Part shown: in pieces, positions 1-12,149 of the stretch | How positions within the stretch are numbered: position 1 is the stretch's first letter | Layout of the letters: every line of letters begins with the position of its first letter | From: Cichorium intybus | Lineage: Eukaryota > Streptophyta > Magnoliopsida > Asterales > Asteraceae | Assembly: GCA_023525715.1 (NCBI GenBank) | Contig: CM042012.1 | Span: forward strand, 37,250,189-37,314,188 | Reading direction: 5' to 3' | DNA: 64,000 nucleotides | Notes under the pieces: model-generated | The model's database searches: none | Seen by the model: only the letters and a program-made list of their open reading frames with translations | Told to the model about the DNA's origin: nothing | Translations under genes and position numbers: made by a program

Positions 1-1167
1 TACTCACCGAGAAGATGCAAACGAGTCCCGATTACGAACCGCTGCTTACGAGACATTAAACGAAGTTGTACGATGTTCAACAGACGAAACGATTCCCATG
101 GTGTTACAGTTAGTCCCGGTGATAATGATGGAACTTCATCAAACTTTAGAAGAACAAAAACTTTCATCTGATGAAAGAGAGAAACAAAACGAGCTTCAGG
201 GACTTCTGTGCGGGTGTCTACAGGTGATTATTCAAAAACTCGGAGGCTCAGACGCGACTAGATACGCGTTCATGCAATACACGGACCAAATCATGAATCT
301 TTTTCTTCGGGTTTTCGCGTCCCGTAGTGCAACCGTTCATGAAGAAGCGATGCTAGCAATCGGCGCGTTAGCGTACGCGACGGGTCCCGATTTCGCTAAA
401 TTCATGCCGGATTTTTATAAATATATAGAAATGGGACTTCAGAATTTTGAAGAGTATCAAGTCTGCGCGGTTACAGTCGGTGTGGTGGGTGATATTTGTC
501 GCGCTTTGGAGGAAAAAGTGTTACCGTGGTGTGACGGGATTATGACTCAGCTTCTTAAAGATCTTTCAAGTAATCAGTTGCATAGATCGGTCAAACCGCC
601 GATTTTTTCATGTTTCGGTGATATTTCACTTGCGATTGGTGAGAATTTCGAGAAGTATTTGATGTACGCGATGCCTATGCTTCAAAGTGCTGCTGAGCTG
701 TCGTCTCATACATCGGGTGCTGACGATGAAATGATCGAGTACACAAATCTTTTAAGAACCGGGATTTTGGAGGCGTATTCCGGGATTTTTCAGGGGTTTA
801 AAAACTCTCCGAAAACCCAGTTGTTGATTCCTTATGCTCCTCATATTCTCCAGTTTCTTGATCTCATGTACATGGAGAAAGACATGTAAGTTGTTGAATA
901 CATAATTAGATTTAATTTGTGTTACATAATTAGATTTGACATGGTTATGTGTTTGATTATTGTTTCAGGGATGAAGTGGTGATGAAAACTGCAATTGGTG
1001 TTCTTGGAGATTTAGCTGATACACTTGGAAGTAACGCGGGGTCATTGATTCAACAATCTCTTTCAAGCAAAGATTTTCTGAATGAATGTTTATCTTCAGA
1101 TGACCATTTCATTAAAGAATCTGCTGAATGGGCCAAGCTGGCAATCACTCGCGCCATTTCCGTTTAA
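1..1167 (+). CDS. KPNB1: Importin subunit beta-1 (karyopherin beta-1), 3' part
   Basis: C-terminal ~360 residues of importin beta-1, the HEAT-repeat receptor that carries NLS cargo (directly or through importin alpha) through the nuclear pore and releases it on Ran-GTP binding. The gene starts before the window. The frame is open from base 2 and reads REDANESRLRTAAYETLNEV, followed by MVLQLVPVIMMELH, LQGLLCGCLQVIIQKLG and KTAIGVLGDLADTLG, all typical of plant KPNB1. Exon 2-885 ends in GT (886) and exon 969-1167 follows an AG (968). Joining them restores ...EKDM-DEVVMKT in phase. The stop TAA is at 1165-1167. The family is ~870 aa, so about 40% is visible. No frameshift was seen. From memory, the Arabidopsis orthologue is At5g53480. 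Confidence 0.95.
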
Positions 1168-1900
1168 GCCCCTGTCTCGCAGTACATATTTTTTATTTTG
1201 CATTTTAGAAGTCCCTGCATGCATCATATGGTCGGGTCAAGTCGGGTCGGGGATTGCAAATGGGTCGGGTCGGGTCATATTCTGACATGGCAAGTGACGC
1301 AATGAAAGTTGTGTCTAGCTCACAGCGCCTGAAAAACCCTTTCGGGTTCTGTCACCAGGGGCAAAATAGTAAAATATCATGCTTTTCAGAGTACATGAAT
1401 TAGCCCATGTGTCCACAGTGGCTTTTATTGTCGGGGTATATTATTATTACATTTTGCATCATCATACATTTTTCTTTTTGATATTTCATTTTTTGAGTCG
1501 TCACATGTGCATTTTTTATCAGTCCGTATTGCGTCTCACTTTTCTTTCGTGTCCACATTACATTTAGGTTTTTTTTGGTCGTAGGTGTTTTTTCAAGTAA
1601 TTTGAAAATACAATGCATTCATGAAAACATGTGTGCCATCTTTTGTTTTTTTTTTTCCCGTGTTTTCTGGTCAAAAAAGTCAAGAAGAAGAAGCATATAG
1701 TTTTTTTTTATCATGTGTAAATCCTATTTTGATTCCCGATTTGTAGAGAGAAAAAAATGGCATTTCATACAAAATGTCACTGCTTGTGATGTGTGGGATT
1801 GTGGGAATACAAGAATTGAAAGTTGGTTGGTTGTTGTTAGGAGAGACGTTACGTTTTGTAATTTTGGCTCAGGTATTTATTTTTGGAATCAATATCTGTA
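1168..1900 (+). other. Probable 3' UTR and downstream flank of importin beta gene
   Basis: T-rich, with no coding frame of note. Contains GGGTCGGGTC-type repeats near 1230-1275. A polyadenylation site is plausible but was not located. Confidence 0.45.
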
Positions 1901-2742
1901 ATGGCTTTCTTTATTTGTTTGTTTTCATGTATAATTTTCAATGAATACCTTTTTATGCGTCAACTATTTTATCACTATCTGTTTTATCAGTCCATTTTAT
2001 TGTTTTTCGTGATAGTCAGATATGCATTGAATGGGATTTTTATAAGTCGTATGGTGTATATTGGTTATTGATAGTGACACATAGTGCATTTTGTCACGCT
2101 TCCTGAAAAAGCGTCCCACGTAGAACAAACGTGGCGTGTAGGAGAGTAAGCGAGTCACTTCAGCCTTTAACACTTTGTGCGATAAAATCGCCAGAATCGA
2201 CATTAAAAAGCAAGTTTTGATTTTTGTAGTTTCCGAAGCGTATTTTTAGAAATTATATTGTAGGTAATCTGAAAATGTGGATAAAGACTATTTCAACCGA
2301 GAATTATATTATACAATCATAAAAAATCTTGGGAAGGATTCTTATGCAATACTAAATAGGAGAATACTAGATGTCCATCCACTTAAAAAGTTCATTCACC
2401 TACGTAATCTATGATACGTTTGCAGCTATCGTACTTTCAGTCTTTCACACTTTTGCAACTATCGTACAAATACACGAAACACATATTTTTATGTGAGAAG
2501 AATAAATTTACCAAGTGATTGTTCAGATTAAATAATTGTAATTCGATGTTTTCAAATATTAGAATATACACAAAAGTGTACAGATGATAAGTAGATAAAT
2601 GATTCAAAATGAAATGTTTATGTGTTGGTCTATTGAATTCTGTTAAAAATTAGAAGATTAAGTGTATTAGGGTATTGGTGATCCATTCAACTCTAAATAG
2701 TTTTATAATTACCATATCTTTCTATTTTCCATAGTTCTGACT
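1901..2742. other. Intergenic, no gene seen
   Basis: AT-rich. Two short GC-richer inverted segments near 2095-2140 (ACGCTT...AAGCGT and CCACGTA...CGTGG) could fold but match nothing I recognise. Confidence 0.4.
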
Positions 2743-2747
2743 ATATT

Positions 2748-4124
2748 TGTTAGATGCATTTTTATGCATTTCTTTTAGCTTTTAGACTTGTTTTTTATCC
2801 CGTTTCATGCATTTACATTACTCATTTTACCTTTTTTATATGTTTCGCCGCATTTTATATTTGGACGGTTTAATTGGTGAATTTGTGAATTGATTTACAT
2901 GTAGCGGAATTTAACATTGCATAATGGAGCGAAGCAAATTGAAGACGGAAGTTTTGGATGCATGTTTTGAAGTTGGGCCAAAAGCTAAACCCGTCCGGGC
3001 CCGTCTAGAAAGGTTTCCGAGTCCATCCGGGCGAAAACGCAAAGAAATTACCATGTACAGCAAATGCCTGCCGGGCAAAATCCATGCACAAAAACGCCTG
3101 CCCGGGCCCGACTGACGAGATCCACTGTCTTCCAAAATGAAGGACGGTCGGGTATATTTTCAAAGGGGCCAAAGCCCGCCTAGGTCCAATTGTGAAGAGA
3201 AAGAATCCCGCCCGGGCACCACGAATATCGGAATTTAGGTTTTTTTTTTCAAATGTTGGCCGGCCTATTTAAGTAGAAGGACGTCTTTAGAGCAAGGGAG
3301 CTCGATTTTTGAAGAAAAAAAGGCAGTAGAAAACCCTAAGGAGCAAGAGCAACAAGATTGGATCATATTTGGATTTCATAGTTTCAGTTTGTAAGACGAT
3401 TTTACTATTTCTTTATATTTGATTGTTGTTTTAGCCACAATTAAACTTATTTATTGATTTGATTTGAACTGACCATTTAATTTGGGTCTTTTGCAAGTAA
3501 TGTTAGTAAAGTTTTTTTAAAACACGTAATCGTGAAAATCTTTAACGAGTAACAATTGATGTTTGCAAGTTATTACTTCCATCATAATATGCATTACATG
3601 TTAAGAACTCTCCGAACTAGCGAGGGAGGGAGAACGTTGTTGAGAAGCCTGCTTTCTTAATGCAACATTTCAATTATATTTCAAGAACTTATCTGAGACT
3701 AATTACTTAGGTTAGGTTTAGTTGACGAACCTGATTTGACTAAATATTTTGCATACATTTTTAATGTCAGAACTTTGTTGATATAGAGTACCGACTTAAA
3801 CTGCAAATTGCATATTTAATTTGTGCATATTTAATTTGTTTCAGTAAGGGGAACAAGCAAGTGTGGTAGACTTGAAGTCAAATCTCATCTTTACTTGATT
3901 ACTTCAAATTTTTTTACTTCATGTTAAATTCCATATCGTTTGTTTTATTCAGATACCCCCCCCCCCCCCTCCCTTGTGTTCATTACAAGTGATCATTTGA
4001 TATATTTGTGTTATAAATCTGAATCACTGTGGAAACGACCTTACTTACCGCTATCACAAATAATTGTGAATGCGTGAGTGAATCAAGACACACTCCTTTT
4101 ATTTGTTGGTCTCGACAACTAACG
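2748..4124 (+). mobile_element. Solo LTR of a Ty3/gypsy-like retrotransposon
   Basis: The unit begins TGTTAG (2748) and ends CTAACG (4124), inverted ends differing at one base from the usual TG...CA. It is flanked by the 5-bp direct repeat ATATT (2743-2747 and 4125-4129). The 3' portion (GTGGAAACGACCTTACTTAC ... GGTCTCGACAACTAAC) resembles the 3' end of plant gypsy LTRs. The 5' part is GC-rich with repeated CCGGGC motifs, and a C-run lies near 3955-3970. No primer-binding site, gag/pol or second LTR follows, so it is best read as a solo LTR left by recombination. Family assignment is inference. Confidence 0.75.
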
Positions 4125-4243
4125 ATATTCAACTTGAAAGTTTAGTTGATTGCTAAATCAATATACTATTTTTGACTAATTATATAATACTATTTTTGAC
4201 TAATTATATATGAACACCTACCTTTTTCATTAAACCATCAATT

Positions 4244-4471
4244 GGAGATTAAATTTTCCATTACTTCAACCTTATACATCATCAACTTTCAATGTGTTGA
4301 ACTCTTCTTTCTCATCCATTCAACCTTCATTAAACTCGGATGTTCCTAAAGACAAATGGAGATTGAACTTTCATTAATTCAACCCTATACATCATCAACT
4401 TTTAAAGTATTCAACTCTTCTTTCTCATCCATTCAACCTTCATTAAACCCGGATGTTCTTAAAGGAAAAAT
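4244..4471. repeat. Two tandem copies of a 114-bp unit
   Basis: GGAGATT...TTCAACC...CATCATCAACTTT...GGATGTTC is repeated with period 114 (4244-4357, 4358-~4471) and a few differences. A smaller direct duplication (CTATTTTTGACTAATTATAT) sits just upstream at about 4166-4210. No gene was recognised in 4130-5000. Confidence 0.8.
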
Positions 4472-4996
4472 AGCAACGCCTTTTAGACGATTGCTCAATG
4501 ATCATGATTCTTTTAGTTTGTATATGAAATTTGTTGGTTAATTCAATAGTTTGAATGTGTCTCGAGTTAAAATTTACTAAAACTTAGCTTATGTTTTTAT
4601 TTGGGTAAAATACAAATAGTCTAAAAGGAATTTTGGCATTGCTATTACCATTTGACCCTTATGAATTTAACTTACATCTATACCGGGTCTCTTTCCACCA
4701 AAAAGCACAACTCCGAATTGTTGTAATATAGTATTCACAGCATAAATTTTGTTAAGTTGAAGCTTCATATCAATGGTCAAACAACAATGATAATCACTAG
4801 TTTTTCGTCATAGTTACACTTGTAAGTGCTAAAATTTTTATGTCAGTGACCAAATACTACGCATTTCCATGTAAGGTCAATTACTTTGGCATACACCACT
4901 AATGCATCCTGCTTTTCTTGGAATGGAGAGGAATAGGTAGTCAAACCTTGCAACCAGTGTAATCGAATGAAGAATCCCGATTAACTTTACACAATA

Positions 4997-5001
<5 letters not shown>

Positions 5002-5079
<78 letters not shown>
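5002..5079. repeat. (TA)n microsatellite
   Basis: About 39 uninterrupted TA dinucleotides. Forms the left border of the MITE-like unit. Confidence 0.97.
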
Positions 5080-5466
<387 letters not shown>

Positions 5467-5517
5467 TAAAAGATGGTGTATTTCCATATTAACAAAATGT
5501 ATCGAAATTATATGATA

Positions 5518-6231
5518 CACTACAAGAAATGCCGTCAATACCGGCGTCACCTTTAGCGGCGACAACCAAAACACGCGTTTGGTGTCGCCGCTAAAGGTGA
5601 CGCCGATATTGATTATTCAGCGATCCGCGTGGTGTTTAATCCAAACCGTTCACCAAATGTTTGATCCGACGGTGAAAAAAGAAGCGGGAAAATTTCCCAC
5701 CAAAGGTGTCGCCGCTATTGCCTTCCTAGTCGCCGCTATTGCCAGTCACGCGGGAAAATTTCCCACCAAAGAAGCGGGAAAATTTCTCATCAAGATGATC
5801 AAGACGACGACTTAGAGTAGTTACTTATTTTTGTTACGTGACTATTTTAATTTGTGTAACGACGATTATGTTTTAGATATTATTATTTGTTTGGAATCGT
5901 TTATCTCGTATATTGTTTCATTATTGCAATTTTAGTTTTATATTAAAAATATTAATAATTCTAAAAATAATAATAATAATAATAAATTAAAAAGATAATT
6001 TAAAAAACCCTTTAGCGGCGACATATTAATACCATTAGCGGCGACGTGATCTCCGGTGACACGTCATCACCGGAGACTGGTACACCATTAGCATCGACCC
6101 CATTAGCGGTGACTATGATCTTCAGCAGCGACTAGCATTACCGGCGACCCATTAGCGGCGACTTCTGAGCAATAGCGATGAAACTTTAGCGGCGACTTTT
6201 GTCGCCGGTAAAGACCACGGTCCTTGTAGTG
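5518..6231. mobile_element. Non-autonomous CACTA (En/Spm) element
   Basis: Begins CACTACAAGAAAT at 5518 and ends TCCTTGTAGTG at 6231, the diagnostic CACTA termini. It is flanked by the 3-bp duplication ATA (5515-5517, 6232-6234). It is 714 bp long with no transposase. The sub-terminal regions are packed with AGCGGCGAC and its complement. A perfect 23-bp inverted repeat (5542-5564 with 5583-5605) forms a hairpin near the left end. GCGGGAAAATTTCCCACCAA is repeated internally. The open frame at 5579-5815 is repeat-derived and unlikely to be a gene. Confidence 0.93.
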
Positions 6232-6417
6232 ATATGTGTTATGTTACACCAAAACTAAACAAATGGCATACGCATAGCCGAGTGTGACTACAGTACATCT
6301 AAACTCTGCAAAGACATCATCTAAAGTCTTTGCCGTTCTCTACAAGCTAATATATCTCTTTCCATTATCACGTGTATCAGATTGAAAGCAATAAATCCGT
6401 GAGGTGATTGTGCATAC

Positions 6418-6990
6418 TAGGGGTGAGCGTGGTGCGGTTAGGCGCGGTTATTGGCCAAAACCGTACCGCTAACCGCAAATGTGGTTATTAAATTTTTAAT
6501 AACCAAATGGTGCGGTTAATAGTGCGGTGCGGTTATGCGGTTATTTTATGCGGTTGTGGTTTTTGTGGTTGCGGTTTCGGTTATTAACCGCATATATTTG
6601 GTGCGATTATTTTGTGCGGTTATTATGTGCGGTCTCTTTAACCATATGAATTTGGTACTTGTTTTACGATTAAACCAATTAAATGTTAAAATAAACAACC
6701 ACATCTCTCAAACTTACAAGTTACAACTACATATTAATTAATATAAAAACTATATAATTATTCAATTATGCGGTTAGCGGTGCGGTTATGTTTGCGGTTA
6801 TTGAATGCGGTGCGGTTGCGGTTATTTCGGTACGGCATATGTCATATAACCGCACCGCACCGCAATTTTGCGGTTATTTCAAAATTGAAAACCTCACCGT
6901 CGGTTATTGTTTCGGTTGCGGTTAATCGGTTTCGGTTTTTGCGGTTTTTTCAGTTTTTTTACCATGCGGTTCGGTTTTTGCTCACCCCTA
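6418..6990. mobile_element. hAT-type MITE filled with GCGGTT repeats
   Basis: Perfect 11-bp terminal inverted repeats, TAGGGGTGAGC at 6418 and GCTCACCCCTA ending at 6990. Flanked by an exact 8-bp duplication GTGCATAC (6410-6417, 6991-6998), as expected of hAT. The 573-bp body is largely runs of GCGGTT or AACCGC on both strands around a short AT-rich centre. No transposase is encoded. The open frames here (6535, 6768) follow the repeat and extend past the element. Confidence 0.92.
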
Positions 6991-6998
6991 GTGCATAC

Positions 6999-8840
6999 AA
7001 TTGGTATATATCTAGACAAACAAGTTTTTACACACGATGCATTATATGTGACATCTCCGAAGTTATAACAAGAATGAAAGACCTGATCATTTTAAATACA
7101 TATGAGAATCTTGTAAATGAGACTTTAACCGATCTATTTAGGCCTTCTTTGCGTACTAATCTTGCAATAAGTTATTTACAGTTTTCCTACTTGTATGAAC
7201 ATGAATTAGAATATTTAAAATTTTACTCAACTATATTTTTAGTCAGGTTTATTTTGTATGATGTACGGATACAAACATAATCAATATTTAGATTACATTG
7301 ACTTTAAAGATCAATTATTTATTTTCCTCAAAGGTAGTGTAGAAATGCATTGTATAACTTTAGCCAACATTTGGTCTCCCCTTTGGGAGATTAAATTTGA
7401 TTATTAAATAAATAAATAATATTTTAGTGAAATTAGGGTTTAATTTTCATTATACCGAAAGAAAAGTGCTTGTGTTGTGCTGTCGCCCTTTTCCTAGTGC
7501 TAATGCTTCCACTACTTGCTCTGTTCTCCATCAATTGCCAAAAATACAAAATTATATATTTTCTATAACATAAATTCGGTTTCATTAAATTTTATTCTAC
7601 ACATTCAATAACAAATTCCAGATAAATAATTTTCAAATTTGCCTAAAATTAAGACATTATTATAAACTCCTTCTTACATAAAACCAAATTGAACATAAAC
7701 TAATCTCATGCCCGAATTACGACCGAGGTGTGAAGTGTGGGTTCCAAAATTCCTTCATTTAGGCCTTCTTTTTCAGCAATTTGGTTTTCATTAAGATTTT
7801 TGGGTTTTACTTATTCTTATTTTAGGATAAATCGTGTGATTTTATTGAATTCTATCAATCACGTGATATTTTATATGTCATTACCAATTATTTTGATTTA
7901 AGTTCCAATTCTGATTTTCTATAGCAACGGCCAATAATAGAGTTTTTTTTGTTTGTTCGTTTTTTTTTTTTTTTTTTGTTTTTTTTTACAACTATGGAGA
8001 TCATAGAGTAATGTTGCGAACTTCACTCATAACAAGTCTTATACATAGTGTTTGTTGTTTTGTTCTGGTCACTTTGTCATGCAGGGTCATGGTGGGATCA
8101 CAATGATCAAGAAAACACAAAAAAGAAAAAAATAGATTTGGTTTTTTGTGGCATACATAACAGTTATGTGATGTAATACCTACCATGCAAACAGTAAGCA
8201 ACACTAGCTCACACAAAAGACAACTTCCCTCTCACCATCAAAACACAATACTAAAAGGGCCAAAAGTCAAAAATTGATGTGCATTACCGTTAGAATCAAA
8301 AACCTTAGTTAGAAATCAACAAAGAATATCCAATAAAAGAATTATAACGACACATCGATAATGTGTGGTTTGGCATCTTAAGCCTACTCCATGAAAGAGA
8401 TATTTACTAGACAATTTCAGAATTACAAGTTTACAACAATGGAAATGCCCCAACTCTCACACCCTTCAATACCCTCATACACACAAAAGAACTTTAAAAA
8501 TATTTATTTATGTTAGGTTTGAGAAAATTACAAAAAAGAACTTTTAAAATTATTTATTTATGTTGTTATTCACTGAAATTGAATAAACCTATATTAGTTG
8601 TCTATGTTATTATTATTAAAAATAAAGACAGATATATATTTTCGGGGGTCAATTTACAAAAATCACTTGAAAATATTTCTTTAAACTACTTATTCATTTG
8701 AGAAGAACAAACGCTTACATTTCAATGTGGGTCCGATCTACATGAGTATAAGGATGAACATAAAGGAAGTTTTGACTTGGAAAAAGGCAAAATATGAGAG
8801 CCATGCAAAGGGATATCATCAAAGGTGTCCATATGCATTA
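6999..8840. other. Intergenic, no gene recognised
   Basis: AT-rich with T-runs (~7950-7990). Short open frames (for example 8001-8216 on the minus strand) match no family and have no start or splice context. The last few hundred bases may be the promoter of the PSY-type gene; TGTATATATAG near 8848 is TATA-like but lies ~230 bp before the ATG. Confidence 0.45.
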
Positions 8841-9083
8841 TGTATAGTGTATATATAGTTGCTTATTTTACATTGATGTAACATAAATTAATGAAGTTGA
8901 CTTCACATTTGTGGCCTCTTTCCTATTGCTACGCACTCATCATCCTTCTATACCTATATTGCCTATTTGCCTATTGGGTTGGTATCATCTCATGAAAGCC
9001 ACTATCTTTTTCACATTGAGTTACAATATAAGCAGCTTCTCATCTCCCCTTTTTGCTCCATCTTTCACCAAAAACCAGTCTTC

Positions 9084-9953
9084 ATGGCTCTTTCTATCAG
9101 AACCACTCTTATCATTTCATTTTTACTGCTCATTTACATAACCTCAGGTCACCGCATGCTTATATTTTTAATTTTGTAGCGTGTGTACATATATATGTAA
9201 ACGGTTATCATTAACTAATCTTACAGTTTCTTCTATGTCAATAGTGGGTGGCAGCAATGGTGATGCAAACCGTGTTTACTCTCTCCATAAGGTATTAGTT
9301 TTACGAGACTAGACAAACTTTCTAGGGCTATTTCAAAGAGTATAGCGTTCATATTTTTTACATGGATGAGAGAGAGATCAAGAGAGAGTCCTGGTCCCAC
9401 ATTTTCAGATTAGGAAAAAAAATTGTAAATTTTGTAATATTAACATCAGTTTCAGTGTCAGCACATGTACAATACATGTCAAATACGGTATAACTTGTTC
9501 TGTTTACGCTTAACGTGGCATTAAGTACCTAGTTGTATTTTCATATGTGATTGTTTCATTAGTAATCCAACGTGCTTCTTAAATTTTTTTTGTGTAAAAA
9601 GAATAAAAACGCATGTCAAATACAGTATACGGGGCATTAAGAACCTAGTTGTATTAACATATGTGATTATTTCATTAGTAATCCAACGTGCTTCATGAAT
9701 TTTTTGGTGTAAAAAGAATAAAAGAATTGTCATTGTACTGAATCCCGCGATGAAAATATTTGTTTGTTTGCTTTTTTTTTTTTTTTTTTTTTGAAGAAGC
9801 TAATTAATGATGTTTGTTGTGTTCATGTAGGATGGTTTCAGGATACATGCGAGGAAGCTTTCAATGCTTGATGCGGTGTTAGATTATGATGACGCCGGAG
9901 CCAATCCCAGGCATGAACCACCACGGCGGGGGAGGGGCGGAAGGAACCCATGA
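9084..9953 (+). CDS. PSY-family secreted sulfated-peptide precursor (77 aa, three exons)
   Basis: Small signalling-peptide precursor split over three short exons: 9084-9147, 9245-9291 and 9831-9953. All junctions are GT-AG and in phase, with stop TGA at 9951-9953. Residues 1-21 (MALSIRTTLIISFLLLIYIT...) form a secretory signal peptide. A variable linker follows, with ARKL at 44-47. The conserved block DYDDAGANPRHEPP (55-68) precedes a basic tail ending in NP. This matches the PSY hallmark (PSY1 mature peptide DYGDPSANPKHDPGVPPS). Known of the family: Asp-Tyr is the tyrosine-sulfation site, and the processed peptide acts in the apoplast through leucine-rich-repeat receptor kinases to promote growth. 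Odd point: Ala replaces the usual Pro at position 59. Precursor length fits the family. Exon boundaries are my inference. Confidence 0.82.
9475..9723. repeat. Tandem duplication inside PSY-gene intron 2
   Basis: Two copies of a ~110-137-bp unit (CATGTCAAATAC..GTATA ... GTAATCCAACGTGCTTC ... GTGTAAAAAGAATAAAA), starting at 9475 and 9612. The second is shorter, lacking part of the first ~30 bases. Confidence 0.8.
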
Positions 9954-10600
9954 CAGAAGTTTTTAAGCTCAAGAGTTTCACTATATTATTTATATATATA
10001 CATCTATTTGTTTTATGTTTGGCTGAAGCATTAATAGTTTAGATGCCTTTGTGGGCACGCTAATTTGAAGGATTTAAGCGTATCGATCTCTATAACAAGT
10101 TCTTCATCAGTACTGTACTCTCGCTACAGCTATCGAACTAAATAAAAGTTTTACCAGGCTAATCAGTGACGAAAAGTCTCGATGCAAGGTATCACTCAAA
10201 AATTTCTGTGATGTATTGATATTATCTCTAGTTAATTAATCTTCTCTCTAGACATTTAAAGGCTTAGAAACCTCGATTGAAGATGACTCAATCTGTGTAA
10301 TTTGGGGAATTTTGTGAGCAAGCCCAAATGGGTTTTCTACACTTCGGTAACCACACACTCAATGATTAAATCAAATAATAGTTACTTACATAGTGATGTT
10401 GACACAGAACGGAAGCAAGAACACACGCTATGAAAAAAGATTTATTCGATAATTTAGAACTTACAAGACAAAACCCTTAGGGTTGTGTGTATCTTATTTT
10501 GACAGGTTAGGCTACAATTCATGGTTCATGTTCAAATAAAAATAGTTTAATCACCTCCTGAAAGTATCATGTGTGGAAAAAAAATCAGTAATTCCATTAG
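9954..10600. other. PSY-type gene 3' flank and intergenic DNA
   Basis: No gene seen. AT-rich, with ordinary 3' UTR-like sequence just after the stop codon. Confidence 0.4.
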
Positions 10601-10849
10601 GTCGATCGGTGTGGAGTGTGAGGAGGCTGGGGCCTGCGGGGAACACCCCCCCCCCCTAATATGCGGTGACCCCGCAAAAATGGCCCCACGAGAGGTTCTA
10701 ACGTCGTGCGATGAGTTTGTCTCCAACAACTATATAGCCGTTAACTTTAAAAAAATTACTCCATCTATTCACTATAAATACACATACACCACAATATTTT
10801 TACACCACAAACACATATCTTTTACTACACTTTCAAATACTATCAAATA

Positions 10850-12147
10850 CAAATGGAACCTGTCCAATTTCTTTTATTCGATTCGTCATTGTCGTCGTCG
10901 TCGGACAATAATTGGTTGATGGAATCAGTAATGCAAATTGCTGAACTAGTCCAATAAACTGTCAATATAATAGCTAACATTGCACAAAGTTCCGAAAGTG
11001 CACGAAGGTTCACAAGAAGGGCTACAATAATCAGAGATCGTGAAGCTGTACACGATCTCCTTGTACGTTGCTATTTTGCGGAACACACGCCGTACATGGC
11101 GGTCCAGTTTTGGCGAAGGTTCTGAATGAGAAAGCAACTTTTTCTGCGTATACATCGTGATTTGAATGAAACCAACCTAGTTTTTCAAATAAAATAGGAT
11201 GCAAGGGGTAAAAGGGGTTTCACGCCGGAACAAAATTGTGCCACTACAGTCCGTCAATTTACAACCAGCACCGCATTTGATTTATGGGATGATTATTTCA
11301 AAGTGTTTACGAGTTTGCAAGTACTATCATCCATCTTTATGTCAAACAATATTTGCGTAAAACAACAGTTAATGACATTCAAGCGTTGTACGCTGCACAT
11401 GAAAACAAACGTGGTTTTCCCGGAATGCTTGGAAGCATTGACTATATGCATTGGATTGAGCTTCTTGTCCTAATGCATGATGCGGCCGATTTACACGATC
11501 TGATTAACAAAACCCTTCCATAATCCTTGAGGCAGTGACGTCCCAAGATTTATGGATTTGGCATGCATTTTTTGGTGTTGCGGGTGCAAACAACGACCTT
11601 AACGTTCTGGACCAATCGCCTATATTTAATGACATTTTTAGAGGCGTTACCCGTTTGTGTCCAAGTCAAATGAGTGTAATACAAACACGGGTATTATCTA
11701 GTTGATGGAATATATCGTGATTATTCAGTGTTTGTCAAGTAATTTACATCCCCAATGGATCCAAAGTGACAAACGTTTAAGGTTGCACAAGAAGCGGCTA
11801 GGAAGGATGTGGAACGAGTGTGTAGTGTTTTTAGGCAACGCTTTCACATTGTTAAATACCCGGCACGGGGTTGGGATCCAAGGAGAATAAGAGACGTTAT
11901 GTACGCATGCATCACATTACATAATATGATATTAGAGGATGAAGAAAGAGCGATATGTACGTATGATTCGAACGAAATTTTACCATCATATGAGCCGGTA
12001 GAAATCGCTTCACCATAATATCTAGCAAACAGAAAGGAAGTGAAAAGCAAAAAAACGCATAACAACATTCGTGCAGATTTGATCGAACATATTTATAGGG
12101 CTAGAGTTCATCTGATGCATGTGCCCGACGACGAGGAAGATGAATGA
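10850..12147 (+). pseudogene. Degenerate PIF/Harbinger transposase (ALP1-like DDE nuclease)
   Basis: Scattered fragments of a plant Harbinger DDE nuclease in changing frames. GFPGMLGSIDYMHW is near 11414-11456 (catalytic-region motif). FGVAGANNDLNVLDQSPIFN is near 11570-11630. A long C-terminal piece at ~11790-12017 includes KDVERVCSVFRQRFHIVK, RIRDVMYACITLHNMILEDE and an acidic tail. Frames shift between pieces and stops interrupt them, so no intact protein is possible. Sequence from ~10600 (GC-rich block with a C9 run, then a TATAAATA-containing stretch at 10781) looks like the element's leader. I could not define terminal inverted repeats or the TTA/TAA duplication. Confidence 0.8.
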
Positions 12148-12149
12148 GA

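Noticed and set aside
1082..1285. 67-residue frame overlapping the end of importin beta
   Set aside because: Out of frame with the conserved C-terminus and runs into the 3' UTR.
6535..7280. 68- and 170-residue frames over the GCGGTT repeats
   Set aside because: They follow the repeat inside the hAT-type MITE and run into flanking DNA; no domain.
8911..9179. Overlapping frames MASFLLLRTHHPS... and MPIGLVSSHESH...
   Set aside because: Different frames from the spliced PSY-type precursor, no conserved content, and they cross its first intron.
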